A DNA stretch of 64,000 nt, taken from NCBI RefSeq assembly GCF_015624425.1, contig NZ_CP049919.1:1426001-1490000 (forward strand). The letters are read 5' to 3'. Position numbers and translations under genes: made by a program. Below the pieces are notes generated by a model. That model saw only the letters and a program-made list of their open reading frames with translations. It did not search any database and was not told the DNA's origin. Shown piece by piece: positions 61,498 through 64,000 of the stretch (the stretch's first letter is position 1; each line of letters opens with the position of its first letter). The DNA comes from Roseateles sp. DAIF2 (GTDB taxonomy: Bacteria; Pseudomonadota; Gammaproteobacteria; Burkholderiales; Burkholderiaceae_C).

Positions 61498-64000
61498 TCA
61501 CGACGGACGCTCGGCCTCCTCGAGCCACTCAGTCATTGTGTCGCCTGCGATTGCGTAGAGTTGGTCTTGAACGCGAACGACCCGCTGGAGCATTGCCTGT
61601 CCGTCACTTTCTTCGCGCTCCTGCGCCTCGTTCAGCAGAGCTGTGAGCAGCGTGGGGAGCGCATCCATTGCGCCATACGAGTACTGGTTTGGCGCCATCG
61701 ATGGAGCCATGGCCTCAAGAACCTCCAAGGCCATGTCCAAATCAGTGTCACCCAACGCACGACACCACTCGTCCATTCCAAACACGTCTACCGATGGGCC
61801 GGAGGCGCCTTGGCGCTGAAGGACGGAGCGAACCAGCGACGCCGGGACTCGGATAGGCTTCTCGTCATCCCGCCAAAGTCGGGAGAGGTCCCTCCCAACA
61901 TCCTCTGGGCCGAACTCAAGTGCCGCTTCCAGTCCGGCAAAGCAAGCCGCCTGGTGTAGAGGTGCCCCTGCATTGGAGGTCCACACTGTGACTGCACCGT
62001 GCCAAGCTTCGTCACTCTCGCGCTCCTTCAGCATATCAAGCAGGGCGCCGAGCTCGACCCGGCCATCCAATGAGGCTAGAGCGGTGAGGCGCCCCCAACT
62101 TTCGAGCGCCGGTTCCCTGGCTGAGGACCGCATTCGGTCAAGCAATGGAGACAGCCTGTCGAAGTGGTGGGCGTAGTTGTAGTAGATGAAGTCATCGGCG
62201 TGAGCGTAGACCCGGTCATCGTCTACAGCCACGGCACACTCGTACAGCTCCCACCCGAAATCAACCTGGGTGTTCAGGTAAGGCAGCCGCCGAAGCACGC
62301 CGGCCGAGACATGAGGAAGCCCAACCTGCAGCAACCGCATCAACTGGGCACGTAGAAAGGTTGGTATAGGCTTCTTCAGCTCGACATGCTCGGTCGCGAG
62401 AATCATCAGGGCATCTGCGACCTGGCCGGGTGTGCTGTTCAGCACCTCAGAAAGAAGGTCATCGCTGACGGGCGTCAATTCGGCGGTTGCGAGCCGACTG
62501 ATGAGCGTGGTTGCGATGAACGTGAGTCGATGCGTTAGTGCATCGTCGCTAGCAACGACATGAGCGCATGCAACCATTGCGCTGCCAACGGCTCCCGAGT
62601 TGACCCAAACGGACGAGTGATGCTCCATCTCGTCTATGAGACTTGCCGCAAGCTCATTGGCATCGGCATGCTCGGGTGCCCAGTCGTTTGACGCTTGAAG
62701 CTCACCTCTAGCGCGCCGGATGTACGTCGATACGCCGTCAAAGATGGCTTCGCGGTAGTCGCTGGCGACTTCGGACCAGCGCTTCCTAAGAAGCCTCAAG
62801 TAATGCTGCGGACGTAGCTCAGCAACGGACACCATCTGTGCAACAACCGACGACCGTCCGCCAACTAGGCTCGAAATCTCGCTGTGATGCCGACCCAAGC
62901 CATCCGTTCCTTGCAGTAGCTCAATGAGCTTGTCCTCACCCAAGGCGGAGAGTTCGGCAACACTGAACGGGGGGGCAACCCATCCACCGAAGGCGCGAAT
63001 GGAGGGCGTGCGAATGGGCCGCTCATGCGCCACTAGGTACGCATTCATTGCCGCCTGCGTAGCTTCTGACCTTAGGGGGGCAGGAATTGACTCTAAAAGC
63101 AGGAACAGCTTCGATGCCACCCAGCCCGGGCGATGGTGCCCCACGGCTTGATGCCACCTGCTGATTTGGTTTTCAACATCAGGAGCCAAATCGGGGACGG
63201 CAGGAAGTGCCGCGCTGATGAGCTCACCGACCTCGTAGAGGTCGTCGCTCTCGTAGAGTCGGGACTCTATGAGCAGTTGGCGAATGACAGTCTCGTTGCC
63301 CTGTGGCCGATGCGTCAAGGCAGCCATCCCCATGTATCGGATTGCTCCGCATGGATTGAGGCACACGCTAGAAGCGTTCTTAACCCACCACGTGCTCGCT
63401 CCGTTGGCGCGAGAAATTACAGCCTGCTCGACATCCATGAATATGCCATCAGCCTCGGACGGACTGCGAACAGGCCTATTGGTGCGCCGCACTTCGAATG
63501 AGGTGTGCTCGATGAAGTGGCTCGACCACCGTCCCGCCGGGTCTTCGGGACGCCGCCGCATCTCATCCCAAGCTTCCATGCTCTGAATGGCTGCCGTTAG
63601 AAGCTCGTCTGACTGGGCCAGTCGGCTTCTGAGGAAATCCCGATTGGAGAATGCGTGCGGCAGGCGCAGCGCTCCACCAAAGCGATACTGTTCGACGTTC
63701 TCGCGAGTGACCCCACCGCTGATGTATTCCCAAAGGAGGTCGTCGCCTGAGTTGGTGGCTTGGACGAACTTCTTGATGACGTCCGCGAGGAAGTCATGCA
63801 CCCCGGTGTGAGGGAGCGAGGCCAGCAGTTCGATGAGCGGTCGGAAGGTAGTCCAGTCGACACCTTCCATTCGCACTAGCTCGTAGGCCAGCGTGTCCCT
63901 AGCCGACTGGCCGTCGAACCAATCAGAGCTTGCAGCTAGTGTCCATAGCGCAAGAACCCCTTGCGGGTCGTGGCTTACCCACCGTCTCGCAGTCCTCGTA
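61498..64000 (-). CDS. Very long helical-repeat protein, partial at the right edge
   Basis: 834 residues are visible; the frame stays open past a possible GTG start at 63876 to the window edge (RRWVSHDPQGVLALWTLAAS then DWFDGQSARDTLAYEL), so the true start is outside. The protein is almost all alpha-helical with repeated Leu-rich amphipathic helices (LRSEATQAAMNAYLVAHERP, HYLRLLRKRWSEVASDYREA, LSEVLNSTPGQVADALMILA), HEAT/ARM-like in feel. No catalytic motif is seen in the visible part. Such C-terminal sensor repeats are common in NTPase defence proteins; the N-terminal domain that would settle this is missing. Confidence 0.7.
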   Translation of the reverse strand, partial: TRTARRWVSHDPQGVLALWTLAASSDWFDGQSARDTLAYELVRMEGVDWTTFRPLIELLASLPHTGVHDFLADVIKKFVQATNSGDDLLWEYISGGVTRENVEQYRFGGALRLPHAFSNRDFLRSRLAQSDELLTAAIQSMEAWDEMRRRPEDPAGRWSSHFIEHTSFEVRRTNRPVRSPSEADGIFMDVEQAVISRANGASTWWVKNASSVCLNPCGAIRYMGMAALTHRPQGNETVIRQLLIESRLYESDDLYEVGELISAALPAVPDLAPDVENQISRWHQAVGHHRPGWVASKLFLLLESIPAPLRSEATQAAMNAYLVAHERPIRTPSIRAFGGWVAPPFSVAELSALGEDKLIELLQGTDGLGRHHSEISSLVGGRSSVVAQMVSVAELRPQHYLRLLRKRWSEVASDYREAIFDGVSTYIRRARGELQASNDWAPEHADANELAASLIDEMEHHSSVWVNSGAVGSAMVACAHVVASDDALTHRLTFIATTLISRLATAELTPVSDDLLSEVLNSTPGQVADALMILATEHVELKKPIPTFLRAQLMRLLQVGLPHVSAGVLRRLPYLNTQVDFGWELYECAVAVDDDRVYAHADDFIYYNYAHHFDRLSPLLDRMRSSAREPALESWGRLTALASLDGRVELGALLDMLKERESDEAWHGAVTVWTSNAGAPLHQAACFAGLEAALEFGPEDVGRDLSRLWRDDEKPIRVPASLVRSVLQRQGASGPSVDVFGMDEWCRALGDTDLDMALEVLEAMAPSMAPNQYSYGAMDALPTLLTALLNEAQEREESDGQAMLQRVVRVQDQLYAIAGDTMTEWLEEAERPS

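Larger units (their letters stand above)
47300..64000. other. Accessory (defence) island, left part
   Basis: From about 47.3 kb to the right edge, codon bias and composition change (less extreme GC at third positions, AT-rich genes at 59-61 kb). No housekeeping gene is present, and identifiable genes are defence-type: Gabija, HEPN/DUF262, CoiA-like nuclease, XRE regulator. No integrase, tRNA or direct repeat was found at the left boundary, so the mode of transfer is unknown. Confidence 0.7.

Noticed and set aside
61142..61528. Minus-strand ORF of 128 residues upstream of the DUF262 gene
   Set aside because: Overlaps the end of the long protein gene, Ser/Arg-rich, no ribosome site or family; kept only as a note in the gap entry.

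Overview
This window is a high-GC chromosomal segment from a betaproteobacterium of the order Burkholderiales. Gene content and order suggest a Roseateles/Pelomonas/Mitsuaria-like member of the Comamonadaceae/Sphaerotilaceae; that placement is inference. Support comes from the caa3-type cytochrome oxidase/heme A cluster with a small assembly ORF and DUF2970 gene, the secB-gpsA pair, the pyrR-pyrB-pyrC' order, a Bug/TctC-type receptor, MASE1-CHASE signalling, and a repeat I associate with this order.

Left part (1-14 kb): the end of an RND efflux operon (outer membrane factor, adaptor, pump), a secreted lipoprotein metallophosphoesterase, then a minus-strand archaic chaperone-usher pilus operon (spore-coat-U subunit, chaperone, usher, second spore-coat-U protein). 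Directly upstream of the pilus genes on the same strand lie a response regulator with a degenerate GGDEF domain, a NarL-type regulator and a CHASE3-type histidine kinase.

Middle part (14-47 kb): housekeeping genes. These are a photolyase facing yqgE-ruvX-pyrR-pyrB-pyrC'-acyltransferase, where the dihydroorotase homologue has lost metal ligands. Next comes a two-component pair whose promoter shares a TTCAT repeat layout with the promoter of the next gene. Then follow small enzymes, gpmA, a membrane rhodanese, grxC, secB, gpsA, a Bug receptor, trmL, comF and a BioC-like methyltransferase. The large respiratory cluster is coxB, coxA, small ORF, ctaG, DUF2970, coxC, then SURF1, a Sco-like protein, ctaA, ctaB and SCO. 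The block ends with rpoH preceded by a perfect CIRCE element, cheW and a large hybrid kinase.

Right part (about 47.3-64 kb): an accessory island with different composition (lower GC, very AT-rich around 59-61 kb) and no housekeeping genes. It begins with an XRE regulator facing a run of unfamiliar genes that includes two tandem HAD-fold proteins, one with its nucleophile changed. It continues with a CoiA-like nuclease gene and an unknown neighbour, a complete Gabija anti-phage system (GajA OLD-type nuclease plus GajB UvrD-type helicase), a two-gene DUF262 plus HEPN-ribonuclease module, and a very long uncharacterised protein that runs off the right edge. No integrase, tRNA or attachment site is visible, so only one side of the island is seen. 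The most interesting candidates for undescribed systems are the DUF262-HEPN pair and the HAD-containing operon.
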